A DNA stretch of 64,000 bases from Mucilaginibacter myungsuensis. Its GTDB lineage: Bacteria > Bacteroidota > Bacteroidia > Sphingobacteriales > Sphingobacteriaceae. A program made the translations under genes and the position numbers. The notes beneath the pieces were generated by a model that saw nothing but the letters and a program-made list of their open reading frames with translations, made no database searches and was not told the origin of the DNA. The stretch lies in the NCBI RefSeq assembly GCF_015222005.1, contig NZ_JADFFL010000008.1, forward strand, positions 62,001-126,000, written 5' to 3'. Below, one piece after another: positions 51,866 through 60,669 of this stretch. Numbering within the stretch: the first letter of the stretch is position 1; each line of letters begins with the position of its first letter.

Positions 51866-52216
51866 ATGACCGACTATGTTTGCCATCCGGGGCACAAAAC
51901 CGAGATCATGGCCATTCACGATGCGATGGACGTATTAAGCGGTAAATGGAAGATATCCATTATATCGTCTCTTTGTTATTATAACCAAAGGCGATTTTCT
52001 GACATATTGAGCGACCTCAATGGTATATCCAACAAGATGCTAAGCAAAGAGCTGAAAGAATTAGAACAGAATAAACTGATCAAGCGGAACGTGCAGGATA
52101 CCCAACCCGTGACCGTCCATTATAACCTGACCGAATACGGCTGGACATTACAAGGCATCATCCATGACCTTGCCGCTTGGGGAAAGAAACACCGGGATGT
52201 GATCGTGGGCAGCTGA
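51866..52216 (+). CDS. HxlR-family transcriptional regulator
   Basis: A 116-residue winged-helix regulator of the HxlR/MarR-like group. The family pattern is complete: VCHPGHKTEIMAIHDAMDVLSGKWKISIISSLCYYNQRRFSDILSDLNGISNKMLSKELKELEQNKLIKRNVQDTQPVTVHYNLTEYGWTL. An N-terminal Cys (residue 5), as in redox- or electrophile-sensing members such as HypR/QorR, lies just before the DNA-binding domain. It is divergent from the SDR gene and probably regulates it and itself through the palindrome between them. Confidence 0.93.
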   Translation: MTDYVCHPGHKTEIMAIHDAMDVLSGKWKISIISSLCYYNQRRFSDILSDLNGISNKMLSKELKELEQNKLIKRNVQDTQPVTVHYNLTEYGWTLQGIIHDLAAWGKKHRDVIVGS

Positions 52217-52320
52217 TAAACGATGACCTGATCGTAAATAAGCCTGCGGCCACTCTAATATTTTTGCTTGCCCCGTATAGGTTATAGGTGCGTTATCTAA
52301 ATTTACATTCATAAAAACAA

Positions 52321-52354
52321 AAATTATAATTTAGGCTTATCTAAATTATAATTT
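52321..52354. promoter_or_regulatory. Perfect inverted repeat overlapping the TonB receptor promoter
   Basis: The arms AAATTATAATTTAG (52321-52334) and CTAAATTATAATTT (52341-52354) flank a 6-base centre. The repeat ends 5 bases before the -7 motif, covering the -33 region; this is the position of a repressor site, such as a Fur/Zur-like metalloregulator. Confidence 0.6.
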
Positions 52355-52358
52355 TGAC

Positions 52359-52366
52359 TACATTTG
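52359..52366 (+). promoter_or_regulatory. -7 element of the TonB receptor gene
   Basis: TACATTTG (TAnnTTTG) lies 28 bases before the ATG. Confidence 0.5.
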
Positions 52367-52393
52367 AATTGTAATTTAGAACTACATCAACCT

Positions 52394-54850
52394 ATGAAAA
52401 TATTGTCTACTACTTTTCTCATCCTCTGCGCCTTAAGGCTGCAAGCGCAAACTGCCCTGGTGACGGGTAAGGTCACTGCCGAAGGTAAACCTGTTCCTTA
52501 TGCATCGGTTGTGATCAAGGGTGCCAGCCTGGGCGGTAGTACCGACGCGGAGGGCAAATTCCAGATAAAAAATGCCCCGGAGGGCAGCCGAGTATTGTTG
52601 ATATCGGCTATCGGTTATCAAAAGCAGGAAGTAAAGGTCGACCTGAAAGCGGGCACGAACAATATTTCAAATATTGTCCTTGACGGGGAAGGCTCGCAAC
52701 TGAACGAGGTGACCGTGACCGGATCAAGCCGGGCGGTAGAGTTAAGGCGAAACCCGGTATCGGTAGCGGTAATGAGCAAAAAGATGATGGATCAGAACAC
52801 CAATACCAACCTGATAGATGCGGTGGTAAAAGGTGTGCCGGGTGTGAGCGCGGTCACCACGGGGCCAAATATCTCTAAACCGTTCATCCGTGGGTTGGGC
52901 TATAACCGGGTACTGACCTTGTACGACGGCTTGCGTCAGGAAGGCCAGCAATGGGGCGACGAGCACGGCATCGAGATCGATCAATACGGCATTGGCAGAG
53001 CCGAGGTGGTTAAAGGTCCGGCAAGTTTGATCTACGGGTCGGACGCGGTGGCCGGCGTGATCAACCTGATCCCTGCCAAACCCGAATATCAGGACGGCAA
53101 AATGAGCGGCGATGTAGCGCTGGACTATCAGGGTAATAACGGTCTGCTGGGTTCGTCCTTAGGTTTTAGTTTCAGGAAGACGGATTGGAAATATTCGTTC
53201 AGAGCGACATCTAAGCAAGCGCATAACTATACCAACCGCATTGATGGCTTTGTTTATGGCACGGCCTACAAAGAATACAACTTTTCGGCCAGTGCCCGGG
53301 TCGATAAGCCTTGGGGATCCAGCAAAATAGCCGCGACCATTTACGACAACAGGCAAGAGATCCCCGACGGTAGCCGCGACTCGCTGAGCCGCCGTTTTAC
53401 CAAACAGGTGTTGGACGCAGGGGATGATATTACCAACAGGCCGATCGTCCCGAACAGCAGGCTGAATAATTACAGTATTGCCGCCCTGCATCAGAGGATA
53501 CAGCATTACCGCGTTTACAGCACATCCGAATTTAAAGTGAAAGATGGCACCATTAACTTGATGCTGGGCGGTCAGCAGAGTGTGCGCCGCGAGTATAATC
53601 ACCCTACGGTGACGAGTCAGCCGGGTTTGTATGTGGTTTTGAATACGCTGAACTACGATCTGAAATATAATCTGGCCCCGATCCACGGCATCGAAAGCAC
53701 CATCGGATCGAACGGGATGTATCAGCACAACAGCAGCCGCAACGGTACCGATTTCCCGATACCGGACCATCAATTGTTCGATGCAGGTGCTTACCTTTTC
53801 GCCAAGCGGACCATGGGTAAATTCGATGTGTCGGGCGGCGTAAGGTATGATAACCGCAACATCAGTTGGAACGACTTTTATGTAGGCACTAACCCGCAAA
53901 CGGGTTTTGGCCAAAAGGTGAACGCGGGTACGGCCGGTGCCGATCTGCAATTCCCGGCGTTCAGTAATCGTTACACCGGCATATCCGGTAGTGTGGGCGC
54001 TACTTATAATATTAACGAACGGTTGTTGTTGAAGGCTAACATTTCCCGGGGTTACCGTGCCCCCAATATTACCGAGGTGGGTTCCAACGGACTGGATCCC
54101 GGTGCGCACATTGTTTATTTAGGCAACCGTAACTTTAACCCCGAGTTTAACCTGCAACAGGATGTCGGCGTGATGGCTTATCTGAAAGATGCCGACATTA
54201 GCCTGGAGGTTTTTAATAACCAGATCGATAATTTTATTTATCAGTCACGGCTGACCGATGCCAACGGCGATCCGGTAGTGATCGTTCCGGGTAACTTGAC
54301 CTATCAATACCAGCAATCCGCCGCACGCTTATATGGTGGCGAACTGACCGTTAACCTGCACCCCACCAAAATGCCCTGGCTAAATTTTAATAACAGCGTG
54401 GCCCTGGTGATCGGCTTAAATAAAAACCAACAATTACTGGACCGCTACGGCGACCAAGCTAAGTATCTGCCATTTATCCCACCGTTGCACGCAAGGTCTG
54501 AAATAAAGCTGACCGCGCCTAAGCGGATGATCGGGTTGAACAAACCATTCTTTAAAGTAGAAGCCGATATGTACGATGCTCAAACCCGTTTTTACGCGCT
54601 GGACGATACCGAGACCTTTGCGGCAGGTTACACGCTGATCAATATGGCCGTTGGTGGGACGTTCAAAAACAAGGCAGGCAAGGGTTTATGCGACCTGCTG
54701 TTGCAGGCGCAGAACATGTTTGATGTGGCCTATCAATCTAACCTGAACAGGTTGAAGTATTTTGAGTACTACCGAGCATCGCCAACAGGCTACACCGGGA
54801 TCTATAACATGGGCAGGAATATTGGCTTGAAGGCGATATTTTATTTTTGA
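52394..54850 (+). CDS. TonB-dependent outer membrane receptor
   Basis: An 818-residue receptor. The ATG at 52394 precedes a signal peptide (MKILSTTFLILCALRLQAQ). An N-terminal carboxypeptidase-regulatory-like repeat (VTGKVTAEGKPVPYASVVIKGASLGGSTDAEGKFQI, about residues 22-60) is followed by the plug (ELRRNPVSVAVMSKKMM ... FIRGLGYNRVLTLYDGLRQEGQQWGDEHGIEIDQYGIGRAEVVKGPASLIYGSDAVAGVINL) and a 22-strand barrel ending in an aromatic IGLKAIFYF. There is no SusD partner, so it is a small-ligand type receptor; the plug resembles metal/heme (ZnuD-like) receptors more than glycan SusC proteins. The palindrome over its promoter supports metal control. The exact ligand is unknown. Confidence 0.93.
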   Translation: MKILSTTFLILCALRLQAQTALVTGKVTAEGKPVPYASVVIKGASLGGSTDAEGKFQIKNAPEGSRVLLISAIGYQKQEVKVDLKAGTNNISNIVLDGEGSQLNEVTVTGSSRAVELRRNPVSVAVMSKKMMDQNTNTNLIDAVVKGVPGVSAVTTGPNISKPFIRGLGYNRVLTLYDGLRQEGQQWGDEHGIEIDQYGIGRAEVVKGPASLIYGSDAVAGVINLIPAKPEYQDGKMSGDVALDYQGNNGLLGSSLGFSFRKTDWKYSFRATSKQAHNYTNRIDGFVYGTAYKEYNFSASARVDKPWGSSKIAATIYDNRQEIPDGSRDSLSRRFTKQVLDAGDDITNRPIVPNSRLNNYSIAALHQRIQHYRVYSTSEFKVKDGTINLMLGGQQSVRREYNHPTVTSQPGLYVVLNTLNYDLKYNLAPIHGIESTIGSNGMYQHNSSRNGTDFPIPDHQLFDAGAYLFAKRTMGKFDVSGGVRYDNRNISWNDFYVGTNPQTGFGQKVNAGTAGADLQFPAFSNRYTGISGSVGATYNINERLLLKANISRGYRAPNITEVGSNGLDPGAHIVYLGNRNFNPEFNLQQDVGVMAYLKDADISLEVFNNQIDNFIYQSRLTDANGDPVVIVPGNLTYQYQQSAARLYGGELTVNLHPTKMPWLNFNNSVALVIGLNKNQQLLDRYGDQAKYLPFIPPLHARSEIKLTAPKRMIGLNKPFFKVEADMYDAQTRFYALDDTETFAAGYTLINMAVGGTFKNKAGKGLCDLLLQAQNMFDVAYQSNLNRLKYFEYYRASPTGYTGIYNMGRNIGLKAIFYF

Positions 54851-54863
54851 TCTGTTGTTTTTC

Positions 54864-54990
54864 TAAATCCCTCCTCGGGGAGGGGCGGGCAGATCGTGCG
54901 CAAATGCAGGGAGGGGTTAGTCGATATGCATCAACGTTAACCCCTCCCTGCCACTTCACTACCTATCGCGCCCCTCCCCAAGGAGGGATG
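54864..54990. repeat. GGGAGGGG-type palindromic repeat, copy 2
   Basis: It has the same architecture as 50878-51010: outer arms AAATCCCTCCTCGGGGAGGG ... CCCCTCCCCAAGGAGGGAT and inner GCAGGGAGGGGTTA / TAACCCCTCCCTGC. The two copies bracket the SDR, HxlR and TonB receptor genes. Confidence 0.8.
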
Positions 54991-54998
54991 CAGGAAGC

Positions 54999-55427
54999 CT
55001 ACCGCTCTGCAACCTCTTTTAGCTTAGCCAAAGCGATCGGCCAGTCGTTCTCGAACATCTCTGCCCATTCTTCATCTATTCGCAGGTTGATGGTCAGCTC
55101 GGTAACTCCGTTATTTTCAGCAAAAACGTATTGCTCAATGCCCGGGGTTGCGTTTAAGTCCATAGCTACAACACCGCCCTTGTCTAATACGGCATTGTGT
55201 TGTAAGGTAATGGTATCATATAATTCGAATTCGGTCACCTTTGCCAGCATGCCCGAGCCGTCCGGGCCGCCAAAGCGGATCTCGGTGTCTTTTTTCCAGG
55301 TGCCTTCATAGTCAGATCCCGGCCAGGCGGCGCCTGTCCATTCTTTATAAGTTTCGCGGTCGAGCATGGTATCCCATACATTTTGTTTTGGCGCGTTGAT
55401 GGTCGCGTGGAATTGCAGGTCTTTCAT
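54999..55427 (-). CDS. SRPBCC (AHSA1/START-like) domain protein
   Basis: A 142-residue single SRPBCC-fold protein: DLQFHATINAPKQNVWDTMLDRETYKEWTGAAWPGSDYEGTWKKDTEIRFGGPDGSGMLAKVTEFELYDTITLQHNAVLD, with a closing amphipathic helix (WAEMFENDWPIALAKLKEVAER). This is the activator-of-Hsp90 ATPase homologue/YndB group, which binds hydrophobic ligands; no catalytic residues are known. The start at the ATG giving MKDLQF is chosen; an upstream extension of 52 codons would be low-complexity and unsupported. It converges with the TonB receptor gene. Confidence 0.88.
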   Translation of the reverse strand: MKDLQFHATINAPKQNVWDTMLDRETYKEWTGAAWPGSDYEGTWKKDTEIRFGGPDGSGMLAKVTEFELYDTITLQHNAVLDKGGVVAMDLNATPGIEQYVFAENNGVTELTINLRIDEEWAEMFENDWPIALAKLKEVAER

Positions 55428-55788
55428 TTTGATCGGTTTTAATGGTGTCTGTCTGCTAAGCAGATAATACAAATATGCGTATTCGGTATTTGTGGAGTAG
55501 GGGTTGGTTAAGACAAATTTGGGGTCGGATCGCGACAGAGGGATATTGGTAGGATATCCATTTGTCTTCCGTTTGCGAGACAATTTGCATCTTCGCTATG
55601 CACACGCCGTTCTTTTCCTGATAAAAGAACCAAGATCAGAATAGTGCCAATGCTTCTACGCACAAGCCTTTACCCTGCAGGCGGTCAACGCCCGGGCGCG
55701 CACACGCCCAACGCATTTGACCACCTCACCCGAAGCCGTGCCACTGTCGGGAAAGGAAGAGCGTGGGAGCTATGGTGATATTAGCACC

Positions 55789-55889
55789 ATCCTTCAATCT
55801 AAACCCGGTAGCAGCGGAAACCCCGGAGTATGTGAAGGACGAGTGTGGCGGCCGGCGAGGAGTTGCAGCGGATGACGGGACTGCGGCGA
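55789..55889. repeat. Dispersed intergenic element, copy 2 (compare 8009-8074)
   Basis: It contains AAACCCGGTAGCAGCGGAAA (55801-55820) and TTGCAGCGGATGACGGGA (55863-55880), matching the two blocks of copy 1 with a longer spacer. Confidence 0.6.
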
Positions 55890-55969
55890 CCATATAACCC
55901 GGACCTTTCGTTTTCAAAACCGCCTCAAAAGAAACATCTGAAATGGGGCATCTGAAATACTAAATAAAT

Positions 55970-55977
55970 TATATTTG
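55970..55977 (+). promoter_or_regulatory. -7 element of ftsK
   Basis: TATATTTG (TAnnTTTG) lies 18 bases before the chosen ATG. No clear -33 TTG is seen. Confidence 0.5.
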
Positions 55978-55995
55978 CCCTATATTGCATATAGG

Positions 55996-58641
55996 ATGCC
56001 GATAAAAGGAAACCAGTTCAAGACGAATACTTTAAAGGGTGAGAATGAGCCGCGCGGCAGTAAACCGCGTAGCGGAGGGGAGCGCGCGCCGCGCACGGAG
56101 CGGTCGCGGATGGAGATGCCGTCGCTGACTTTTGAGAGCGGCAAGCTGATCAAGATACTGGGCTTGTTCTGCCTGGTGTCGTCGATATTTTTCCTGATCG
56201 CCTTTACATCATACCTGTTCACCTGGCAGGAAGACCAGAGCTACGTGGCCGAGGCCAACGGCGGTTGGAGCAATCTTTTTAAAACCACCAAGGAGTTGAT
56301 GGACAGCGGTGTTAAAGACCCGGTGGTTGATAACTGGCTGGGCAAATTTGGCGCGTTGCTGGCTAACCAATTTATATACGAGTGGTTTGGCGTGGCATCG
56401 TTCATTTTTGTGGGGGTGTTCTTTATCATCGGCTATCGGTTGTTATTTAAGGTGAGGATATATTCTATCCTGAAGACCTTTGGTTACGCGTTTTTTGGAC
56501 TGGTATTTATATCCCTGACCATTGGTTTTATCCACGCTTTTGTAAGTGACTACGCGCACTATCTGGAAGGGCAATTTGGCTTTTGGAGTAACCGGTTACT
56601 GGCGGCACAGATCGGTGAGTCGGGTGTAGGCTTTGGGTTGATATTCGTATTACTGACCTTTTTGGTGATCGCTTATAACATCGACTTTAAACTGCCCGAG
56701 CGTAAGCCTAAGGAAGTTGCTTTAGAGGATGACGAAGAAGATACCGACATCGTTCCGCGTAATGTAGAACTGGTGGACGAGGAGATATTTGAACCTGTAG
56801 AATGGAAAAAGAACGGTAAGCAACATGTGCCGATCCAAACCAATCAGGAACGTTTGCAGCAGCCTAATGTAAGTGTGCGCCCTGTAAATTTGGAGGTTGA
56901 AAAAGAGACCGTAGTGCCGCGTAGCACCAGTTTTGAGGTAGAGAACACCATGCGCCACGAGCCGGTGACCTTAACCCCCGACCCGGTGGTTGCAGATGAC
57001 GAGCCGGTTGACGAGACCGAGATACCTTTAGAGGTAGAGACGGCCCGCCCAACGCCGGTGACCGCGATAGAAGAAAGCGACCCTAAAAAGGTTGCCAACG
57101 CGCTGGTTGAGCAGTTCGGTACTTTTGATCCTAAGCTGGACCTATCGAGCTATAAATACCCGCATGTTGATCTGTTAGAGAATTACGGATCTAACAAGAT
57201 ATCGGTAAACAGCGACGAGTTGGAGGCTAACAAAAACAAGATCGTTGAGACGCTGAACCACTACAACATTGAGATAGACAAGATCAAAGCCACCATTGGC
57301 CCAACGGTGACGCTGTACGAGATCATCCCCGCGCCAGGGGTGCGTATATCTAAGATCAAAAATCTGGAGGATGATATCGCACTGAGCTTAGCGGCCTTAG
57401 GTATCCGTATCATTGCGCCAATGCCGGGTAAGGGTACTATCGGTATCGAGGTGCCTAATCAACACCCGGAGATGGTGTCTATGCGGTCGGTGTTGGCTAC
57501 AGAAAAATGGCAGAACAATACCATGGACCTGCCGATAGCCCTGGGTAAGACCATCAGCAACGAGGTATTTATTGCCGATCTGGCTAAGATGCCCCACTTA
57601 CTTGTCGCGGGTGCTACAGGTCAGGGTAAATCGGTCGGTATCAATGCCATCCTGGTGTCTTTGCTTTACAAAAAGCACCCGGCCGAACTGAAGTTTGTGT
57701 TGGTGGATCCTAAAAAGGTGGAGCTGACCTTGTTCCGCAAGATAGAGCGCCACTTCTTAGCCAAACTGCCCGATGAAGCCGACGCGATCATCACCGATAC
57801 CAAAAAGGTGGTGAATACGCTCAACTCGCTTTGTATAGAGATGGACCAGCGTTATGACCTGCTGAAAGATGCGGGCGTGCGTAACCTGAAAGAATACAAT
57901 ACCAAATTTGTTAACCGTAAACTTAACCCGACCGAGGGACACCGCTTTTTACCATTTATCGTGTTAGTTGTCGACGAGTTTGCCGATCTGATGATGACCG
58001 CCGGTAAAGAGGTGGAAACGCCAATAGCGCGTTTGGCCCAGCTGGCCCGTGCCATTGGTATCCACTTGGTGATCGCTACACAGCGCCCGTCGGTTAATAT
58101 TATTACGGGTACCATTAAGGCTAACTTCCCGGCGCGTTTGGCGTTCAGGGTATTGTCTAAGATAGATTCGCGCACGATCCTTGACGCAGGTGGTGCAGAT
58201 CAACTGATCGGTCGCGGTGATATGTTGCTGGCTACGGGCAGCGACCTTATCCGTATCCAGTGCGCATTTGTTGATACCCCTGAGGTAGAAAAAATAGCCG
58301 ATTATATTGGCGAGCAACGCGGTTACCCATCGGCTTTACTATTGCCTGAATTTGTGGGCGAAGGAGAAGCCAGCAGCAGCGCTAAAGAGTACGACCCGGA
58401 TAATCGCGACCCAATGTTTGAGGATGCCGCCCGTTTGATCGTTTTGCATCAGCAAGGATCTACCTCGCTTATTCAACGGAAACTGAAACTGGGTTATAAC
58501 CGTGCAGGCCGCATTATAGATCAGTTGGAAGCGGCCGGTATTGTCGGGCCGTTCGAGGGTAGCAAAGCACGTGATGTTTTGTATCCTGATGAATATAGTT
58601 TGGAAAGACATTTAGAGGAATTGGCGAAGGGGGGAGCGTAG
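55996..58641 (+). CDS. ftsK: DNA translocase FtsK
   Basis: An 881-residue septal DNA pump that clears and aligns chromosomes at division. A basic N-terminal tail (rich in Arg/Lys/Gly) precedes four membrane helices (about residues 50-220), an acidic/Pro-rich linker (about 240-375), then the RecA-like motor: alpha domain (NALVEQFGTFDPKLDLSSYKYP), Walker A in VAGATGQGKSVGINA (about residues 536-550), Walker B in LPFIVLVVDEFADLMMTAGKEVE, ATQRPSVNIITGTIKANFPARLAFRV, and the C-terminal gamma winged helix (DAARLIVLHQQGSTSLIQRKLKLGYNRAGRIIDQLEAAGIVGPFEGSKARDVL) that reads KOPS sites. The length is usual for Bacteroidota. I start at the ATG rather than the upstream TTG that would overlap the -7 motif. 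Confidence 0.97.
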   Translation: MPIKGNQFKTNTLKGENEPRGSKPRSGGERAPRTERSRMEMPSLTFESGKLIKILGLFCLVSSIFFLIAFTSYLFTWQEDQSYVAEANGGWSNLFKTTKELMDSGVKDPVVDNWLGKFGALLANQFIYEWFGVASFIFVGVFFIIGYRLLFKVRIYSILKTFGYAFFGLVFISLTIGFIHAFVSDYAHYLEGQFGFWSNRLLAAQIGESGVGFGLIFVLLTFLVIAYNIDFKLPERKPKEVALEDDEEDTDIVPRNVELVDEEIFEPVEWKKNGKQHVPIQTNQERLQQPNVSVRPVNLEVEKETVVPRSTSFEVENTMRHEPVTLTPDPVVADDEPVDETEIPLEVETARPTPVTAIEESDPKKVANALVEQFGTFDPKLDLSSYKYPHVDLLENYGSNKISVNSDELEANKNKIVETLNHYNIEIDKIKATIGPTVTLYEIIPAPGVRISKIKNLEDDIALSLAALGIRIIAPMPGKGTIGIEVPNQHPEMVSMRSVLATEKWQNNTMDLPIALGKTISNEVFIADLAKMPHLLVAGATGQGKSVGINAILVSLLYKKHPAELKFVLVDPKKVELTLFRKIERHFLAKLPDEADAIITDTKKVVNTLNSLCIEMDQRYDLLKDAGVRNLKEYNTKFVNRKLNPTEGHRFLPFIVLVVDEFADLMMTAGKEVETPIARLAQLARAIGIHLVIATQRPSVNIITGTIKANFPARLAFRVLSKIDSRTILDAGGADQLIGRGDMLLATGSDLIRIQCAFVDTPEVEKIADYIGEQRGYPSALLLPEFVGEGEASSSAKEYDPDNRDPMFEDAARLIVLHQQGSTSLIQRKLKLGYNRAGRIIDQLEAAGIVGPFEGSKARDVLYPDEYSLERHLEELAKGGA

Positions 58642-58668
58642 CCTCTTCCTAACCTCCCTTCACAACTA

Positions 58669-58766
58669 ACGTCATTGCGAGGAACGAAGCAATCTCTACA
58701 CTTTAAGGTCGGATAAGCAAAGCCGCCCTGCTAACGTAGAGATTGCTTCGTTCCTCGCAATGACGT
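58669..58766. repeat. Perfect 31-bp inverted repeat between ftsK and lolA
   Basis: The arms 58669-58699 and 58736-58766 are exact inverses, with a 36-base loop. The core GTCATTGCGAGGAACGAAGC is shared with the repeat at 31787. It starts 27 bases after the ftsK stop and could act as a processing or termination structure. Confidence 0.85.
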
Positions 58767-58822
58767 GCTTAGTAGTTAAACCTATCCAAACAAAACCCAT
58801 CCAACAAACATTAACCATTCAA

Positions 58823-59524
58823 ATGAAAAAGATCAGCATATATATATTCCTCTTGTTCGTAGGCATTAACCAGACATCGGCCCAAAAACAAGATCCAAAG
58901 GCCATGGCAACCGGTAAGGATGATAAAGCCAAAGCTATCCTAAAACAGGTGAGTGCCAAATACCGCAGCTACGGCTCTATCATGACGGATTTTACTTTTA
59001 CCATAGAAATACCGCAAAGCCCTAAGCATACCCAGGCCGGTACGTTGATCACAGCCACTAAAACAGGTAAATATAAAGTGACCTTGTACGACCCGGCTAA
59101 CAAGACTGACATTGCGCAAGAGATCTACAACGACGGCAAGATCCAGTGGACCTATACTAAACGTGATAAGGAAGTACAGATAGACAACGTAAGCAAAAGC
59201 CCCGACGCAATGAACCCGGCCACGCTTTTCACCATGTACGAGAAAGGTTACAAATACCTTTACACCGGCGAGCAAAAGATGAATGGCAAAATTTATCAGG
59301 CGGTAGAACTGAGTCCGGAGGATGAAAAAAGTTCTTTCTTTAAGATCAAGTTGTTTATTGATAAAGCCAAACAACAGTTATACAACGCCGTGATCTTCGA
59401 CCGTAACGGTAGCCATTATACTTATACGCTTACCAAGGTCGTCCCCAACGTAAAGATCGGCGACGCTACCTTTGTTTTTGATAAAGTGGCACATCCGGGT
59501 GTAGGGGTGAATGATCTGAGGTAG
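58823..59524 (+). CDS. lolA: LolA-like outer-membrane lipoprotein carrier protein
   Basis: A 233-residue exported protein with a signal peptide (MKKISIYIFLLFVGINQTSAQ). The mature part has the LolA half-barrel pattern: AKAILKQVSAKYRSYGSIMTDFTFTIEIPQSPKHTQAGTLITATKTGKYKVTLYDPANKT, then YNDGKIQWTYTKRDKEVQIDNVSK and KLFIDKAKQQLYNAVIFDRNGSHYTYTLTKV. LolA ferries lipoproteins from the LolCDE exporter to the outer membrane. It lies directly after ftsK, a gene order common in Bacteroidota (also in Proteobacteria). The ATG at 58823 is set by the signal peptide; a frame extension upstream runs into the inverted repeat. Confidence 0.9.
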   Translation: MKKISIYIFLLFVGINQTSAQKQDPKAMATGKDDKAKAILKQVSAKYRSYGSIMTDFTFTIEIPQSPKHTQAGTLITATKTGKYKVTLYDPANKTDIAQEIYNDGKIQWTYTKRDKEVQIDNVSKSPDAMNPATLFTMYEKGYKYLYTGEQKMNGKIYQAVELSPEDEKSSFFKIKLFIDKAKQQLYNAVIFDRNGSHYTYTLTKVVPNVKIGDATFVFDKVAHPGVGVNDLR

Positions 59525-59530
59525 TTTTGG

Positions 59531-59929
59531 ATGTATAAATGTGAGGATGATCTGCTATCTTTAGAATGTATGCAGCGTTTCGACACCCTCCACTGGCTCA
59601 ACATCGTCCGCAAGATCCTGCTTTCTTTACCCGGCGTAGAAGAATACAGCCTGCACAACACGCCCGGCTTCCGTGTCAAGAAGAAATTGTTAGCTCGCGT
59701 ACGCGAGGATGGCGTGTCGGTAGCCATCCATAGCGATAATCGCGACGTTTGGATGCAGGCTGAGCCCGAAGTGTTCTTCATCGAACCGCATTATTTCAAA
59801 TACTCCTACGTATTGCTGAACTTGCAAACCACATCCGAAGAAACCCTTAGCAATGTTTTGACCCAAGCATGGAAGGAATGTGCGCCGAAGCGGATGCTGC
59901 AAGTGTATATTGAAGAACATCCGCGGTAA
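59531..59929 (+). CDS. MmcQ/YjbR family protein
   Basis: A 132-residue protein of the MmcQ/YjbR fold (double-wing DNA-binding-like): LNIVRKILLSLPGVEEYSLHNTPGFRVKKKLLARVREDGVSVAIHSDNRDVWMQAEPEVFFIEPHYFKYSYVLLNLQTTSEETLSNVLTQAWKECAPKRM. The family is known structurally but its role is not settled. The gene begins 6 bases after the lolA stop, so they are likely co-transcribed. The ATG at residue 14 is a possible alternative start. Confidence 0.85.
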   Translation: MYKCEDDLLSLECMQRFDTLHWLNIVRKILLSLPGVEEYSLHNTPGFRVKKKLLARVREDGVSVAIHSDNRDVWMQAEPEVFFIEPHYFKYSYVLLNLQTTSEETLSNVLTQAWKECAPKRMLQVYIEEHPR

Positions 59930-60063
59930 GATAGATCATAGCGGTCCATTCTAAAATTCGTGTAATTCGCATCGATCAAAGAAAATTCGTGTTTAACTAA
60001 ATTTAACACGCTATCACGATCGGGAGTCCCCTGCATTTTGCCTCAAACTCTTACCTTTATCCC

Positions 60064-60669
60064 ATGACCAAAGCCATTGTATTCGACCTCGGTGCTGTGC
60101 TGATCGACTGGAATCCGCACCATCTGTATAAACAACTCTTCGCCAGTGAGGATGAGATGAAATACTTCCTCAGCAATATTACCACCATGGATTGGAACGA
60201 GGAACAGGACATGGGCCGTTCGTTACAGGAAGGTACCGATATTTTGGTAGCCCAACATCCTGAACATGAAGCCAACATCCGCGCTTATTACGGCCGTTGG
60301 GAAGAAATGCTGGGCGGCGTTATCGAGGGAACTGAAAAAATCTTTCAGCAACTGAAAGCAAGCGGCAAATACGAAATGCTGGCCCTCAGCAATTGGTCGG
60401 CCGAGACGTTTGTGATCGCTCAGGAGCGTTACGAAGTATTGAACCAGTTTGATGGCGTGGTGGTATCTGGCATTGAAAAAACACGCAAACCCTTTCCTGA
60501 GTTTTATCAGATCATGTTGGACCGTTATCAGCTTAAACCCGAAGAATGTTTATTCATCGACGACAACTTGCGCAATGTGAAAGCGGCTGAGGCGATGGGA
60601 ATACCGTCGATACTTTTTGTGGGAGCTGAGGAGTTGGGGGGGGAGTTGAGGGAGAGAGGGATATTGTAA
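60064..60669 (+). CDS. HAD family phosphatase (subfamily IA)
   Basis: A 201-residue haloacid-dehalogenase-like hydrolase. Motif I VFDLGAVLIDWNP (catalytic Asp residue 8; the +2 position is Gly as in YihX-like members), a helical cap, motif II ALSNWS, motif III Lys in EKTRKPFPEFYQIML and motif IV FIDDNLRNVKAAEAMGIPSILF are present in order. Related YihX/YjjG enzymes remove phosphate from sugar phosphates or nucleotides. The substrate is unknown. TACCTTTA a few bases before the ATG is a near-match to a -7 motif but too close to be confident. Confidence 0.92.
   Translation: MTKAIVFDLGAVLIDWNPHHLYKQLFASEDEMKYFLSNITTMDWNEEQDMGRSLQEGTDILVAQHPEHEANIRAYYGRWEEMLGGVIEGTEKIFQQLKASGKYEMLALSNWSAETFVIAQERYEVLNQFDGVVVSGIEKTRKPFPEFYQIMLDRYQLKPEECLFIDDNLRNVKAAEAMGIPSILFVGAEELGGELRERGIL

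Larger units (their letters stand above)
55428..55995. other. Repeat-rich intergenic region before ftsK
   Basis: No gene is credible in these 568 bases. They include a GTTCTTTT / AAAAGAAC hairpin (55609-55630) and the second copy of the dispersed element at 55789-55889. The ftsK promoter closes the region. Confidence 0.6.

Noticed and set aside
53159..54109. 316-codon minus-strand frame inside the TonB receptor gene
   Set aside because: Antisense to a clear receptor; composition reflects the codon pattern of the real gene.
55726..55917. 63-codon minus-strand frame before ftsK
   Set aside because: Encoded by the dispersed element seen also at 8009; not gene-like.
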